Positions 14,901-16,111 of a stretch of DNA of 16,111 nucleotides are shown piece by piece. Under the pieces are notes generated by a model. The model ran no database searches. It was not told where the DNA came from and saw nothing but the letters and a program-made list of their open reading frames with translations. Within the stretch, counting starts at the first letter, position 1. Each line of letters starts with the position of its first letter. The translations under genes were made by a program, and so were the position numbers. This DNA comes from Clostridia bacterium. GTDB lineage: Bacteria > Bacillota > Clostridia > Christensenellales > Borkfalkiaceae. The stretch lies in NCBI GenBank assembly GCA_900767195.1, contig CAAFYG010000048.1, positions 1 to 16,111 on the forward strand, given 5' to 3'.

Positions 14901-16111
14901 GGCAACGGCAAATACACGGCGAACCCGCTTTCGGACGGCGATTCTTACACGCTCGGCGTAATGGGCAAGGCGAAGAATTTCGTGGCGAGCGTGCGAATCA
15001 GAAACGCTTCGAAAAAGGAAGCCGGCATCGGGATTCAATTCGGTAAAGACGCCGAAAATCTCTTGTTTATCAAAACGGGCGACGATAAACTCGTGCAGCT
15101 CTATTCGTGGACGGGCGGTTGGTATTCCGCCGGCACGGTGGATTTCGCAGGCGCAACCGCAAACGATTATGTATTCACGCTTGTGCGTTACGAAGATAAA
15201 ATCGCCGCGTTCGTCAACGGCAATTTCGTAGCGTCATGGAGCGGTAAAATCACGGGCAGCGCGGGCGGCGGCTATGATCTTTCCGCGCTCGGCGAAGGAA
15301 AAATCGGCTTACTTCTTCGCGGCAAAGGCGCGGGCGTTTCGTTCGAAGAGTATACTTTCTCGGCGGATAGCGAAGCGGCGAAAGCATATCTTTCCCGCAC
15401 CGTGCAAATCGGCGCGCTTGCCGAAGCGGACGGCGAACTCGTTATGGTAACGGGCGTCGGCGAAAACGGCGCGGCGTATCTCGGCGAAAAAATCACGCTG
15501 AAACTTCGCCCCGCGGCGGGCAAGAGCGTTGCGGTGCTTGTCAACGGCTCGCCGCTTTCCCCCGTTTCTTCGTCGGAAGGCACGTACACGTATTCGTTCA
15601 CCGTAAGGCAAAACGCGGCAGTCGCGTTCGAAGCGAAAAGCGTGTACAAAGTGAGCGGCACATTGCCCGAAGAGCTGAAAAATGCCGTAATGTACGTGAT
15701 CAATGAAGACGGCGAAAGCTATCTCGCCGAAAATGCGGTGATAGGCGCGGCGTTTGAAATTTACCTTTCGGACGGCACGTATCTGCTCGCGTTTACGGGC
15801 GAGACGCGCGAAGGCGTAATCACGGCGGAAGTGAGCGGCGCGGCGGCGGAAAATCTGCGGCTGGAAATCACCTACGCAAAGATCACGGTAGCCACGCCGG
15901 GCGGCAAAGGCACGGAAGCGGGCAAGCGAGGCACGTGGACGAAAACGGCAAACGGCGAATACACCGTGGAAGGCTTGCATAACGGCGACGCGTTTACGAT
16001 CGCGCAATTCGGCAAAAGCGAAAATTTTATCGTAAGCGCAAGGATCAAAGGCGGAAATGGCGAAATGGAAGCAGGTTTCACATTGCTTACGGATGATAGC
16101 GTAAAAGTGGG
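11919..16111 (+). CDS. Giant multi-modular carbohydrate-binding lipoprotein (3' end outside window)
   Basis: An uninterrupted frame runs from ATG 11919 (AGGGGG seven bases upstream) to the window edge, 1397 residues without a stop. The signal peptide ends in FSAC (Cys25). Residues about 54-238 begin DETMKIDGALTEAAY and end SSSAFYLFNEAGY, the pattern of a CBM9-like domain. Residues 240-445 look like a beta-sandwich, and 450-532 (TISVDKAGALKGG, LKALQVNGED, VRVKAIFEE) like a divergent InlB-type repeat. From 13527 a composite unit recurs: a carboxypeptidase-regulatory-like beta module (VSGTLPEDLSGAEL), a concanavalin/laminin-G-like module (FLLSTRV, EAGVVLYG, GALSVFINGELW, GLAVRGLKGATFKNYSFT) and an Ig-like module (TVTFKIACAEGK, VYANGSLL). 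No catalytic site is evident. I infer a surface glycan-capture scaffold serving the importer and the GH43-like enzyme. Catalysis further downstream, outside the window, remains possible. Confidence 0.88.
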   Translation, partial: MKKGLKKTLLVATAFCGIAAAFSACSKKPPEIQIDPALKDYDFNYGSSMPSQADETMKIDGALTEAAYENKKWFENYLSEDLDQSSAHIAVTAVTGEKGWYVAVKVYDTAIKYNGLLAATKNSTLSLYYALSSDLGNDNAVRRVFMDAGRVYGGAASNIALLEYAVKTEGEIGGVTSGMSMELFIPWRAMGVEAKPENADLIMLPAYFMQKGGTYRNICPLPYYTSSSAFYLFNEAGYAHADEESALIGSAKNGHTKTGVWKEENVEKAEENGKIALSGTLLTEKSAYSKGYIKELLAENFVFSATAKPLEGAYEATLGVSVGIPSGRRKLLSVRAEKGSLSSKTRVAANYYADDYDGRNNVDSPLFNYTREKTLAEEGVRFTIVKEGAKIYGLADGNLIFAETVSTASGKCFACLNARKIAAEFTDISYADYDGNAAGMSEELQRLGLYRVGAESEGYGTISVDKAGALKGGEVIFSVTPGTKWRLKALQVNGEDRTADYAENAASFGKTMRYTLGDIQSDVRVKAIFEEYAGAIMKGRISVPETSQGVNLSGAEFYAYTADKNVLFSDDVCSEDGEYEIALPSGDYEKILIRAGGYENYFAAFSDGSPLHIPENGAENKNFALKTRALSFNSYGEGAAEWTYTNDNEYTASGMNHGNAFTTANFGTAQNFLLSTRVLSDGDAEAGVVLYGEHKGRRDYDVMLNIHTADMGVALYGWVPGWADGYFNTSYAQNKSYDKKDFLLTVARSGGALSVFINGELWKTYKGEISSALDFSKMGEMRVGLAVRGLKGATFKNYSFTTDQAAIDRLLLREANLPAWDESNGTLTVSGVENGKARLSDTVTFKIACAEGKIVRVYANGSLLSADVKGGGIYEYSCTVGDGGATFTYDVQNAYRVSGTLPEDLSGAELTVISGGAETSYKNAGAVTGAAYSLYLAEGTYDLVFAGGSREGMIAGVTVSGAAVQKNLEKSYLRVHTEKHGGGASGENGNFVMTGNGKYTANPLSDGDSYTLGVMGKAKNFVASVRIRNASKKEAGIGIQFGKDAENLLFIKTGDDKLVQLYSWTGGWYSAGTVDFAGATANDYVFTLVRYEDKIAAFVNGNFVASWSGKITGSAGGGYDLSALGEGKIGLLLRGKGAGVSFEEYTFSADSEAAKAYLSRTVQIGALAEADGELVMVTGVGENGAAYLGEKITLKLRPAAGKSVAVLVNGSPLSPVSSSEGTYTYSFTVRQNAAVAFEAKSVYKVSGTLPEELKNAVMYVINEDGESYLAENAVIGAAFEIYLSDGTYLLAFTGETREGVITAEVSGAAAENLRLEITYAKITVATPGGKGTEAGKRGTWTKTANGEYTVEGLHNGDAFTIAQFGKSENFIVSARIKGGNGEMEAGFTLLTDDSVKV
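13527..16111 (+). repeat. Tandem ~350-residue composite unit in the giant lipoprotein
   Basis: Equivalent positions recur at the start of each cycle: GRISVPET (proline codon at 13548), VSGTLPED (14607, proline at 14622) and VSGTLPEE (14607 plus 1044 = 15651). The first interval is 1074 bp and the second 1044 bp (358 and 348 residues). Each cycle holds a regulatory-like beta module, a concanavalin-like module and an Ig-like module. The third cycle is cut by the window edge inside its concanavalin-like module (ENFIVSARIKGG, EAGFTLL). Confidence 0.85.

Noticed and set aside
1..16111. Insertion sequence, phage, tRNA or rRNA genes
   Set aside because: No transposase, integrase, terminal inverted repeats or structural RNA sequence was seen; the window is filled by the listed genes.

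Overview
The window looks like a monoderm Clostridia-type Firmicute, most likely an uncultured gut or rumen lineage. The signs are strong Shine-Dalgarno sites (AAGGAGG, GGAAGGAG), lipoprotein signal peptides in place of outer-membrane machinery, InlB-type repeats ending in LYAVW, an AraC-type regulator facing a CUT1 sugar ABC locus, and GC-leaning but A-rich codon use. I cannot place it more precisely; a Christensenellales-like clostridium would fit, but that is a guess.

Layout. (1) 2-4135 (+) is the 3' part of a giant surface protein, open at the left edge: an array of about nine Listeria-Bacteroides (InlB B) repeats plus one different beta module, then a ~510-residue coiled-coil stalk with internal 74-residue repeats, then a C-terminal membrane anchor. 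(2) 4170-4958 (-) is an AraC-family regulator. It converges with gene 1 and diverges from what follows. (3) 4959-5175 is the control region: two back-to-back sigma-A promoters and a 10-bp direct repeat spaced 21 bp that ends just upstream of the rightward -35. (4) 5176 to beyond 16111 (+) is one tightly packed operon: nucleoside hydrolase, two CUT1 permeases, a solute-binding lipoprotein, a GH43-like lipoprotein with a C-terminal discoidin-like domain, and a giant multi-modular lipoprotein (CBM9-like, concanavalin-like and Ig/carboxypeptidase-regulatory-like modules) that runs off the right edge. The longest stretch without a gene is the 217-base control region.

How it may work together (inference). 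The giant lipoprotein would hold a glycan at the surface, the GH43-like enzyme would release pentose-containing oligosaccharides, and the lipoprotein plus two permeases would import them using an ATPase encoded elsewhere. The cytosolic nucleoside-hydrolase-family enzyme would act on an imported N-riboside or a related compound, and the AraC regulator would switch the operon through the 21-bp-spaced repeat. Pairing a nucleoside hydrolase with surface glycan capture is the most unusual functional feature. The strongest new-looking structural features are the 348-residue tandem unit of the giant lipoprotein and the 222-bp-period stalk of the upstream surface protein.
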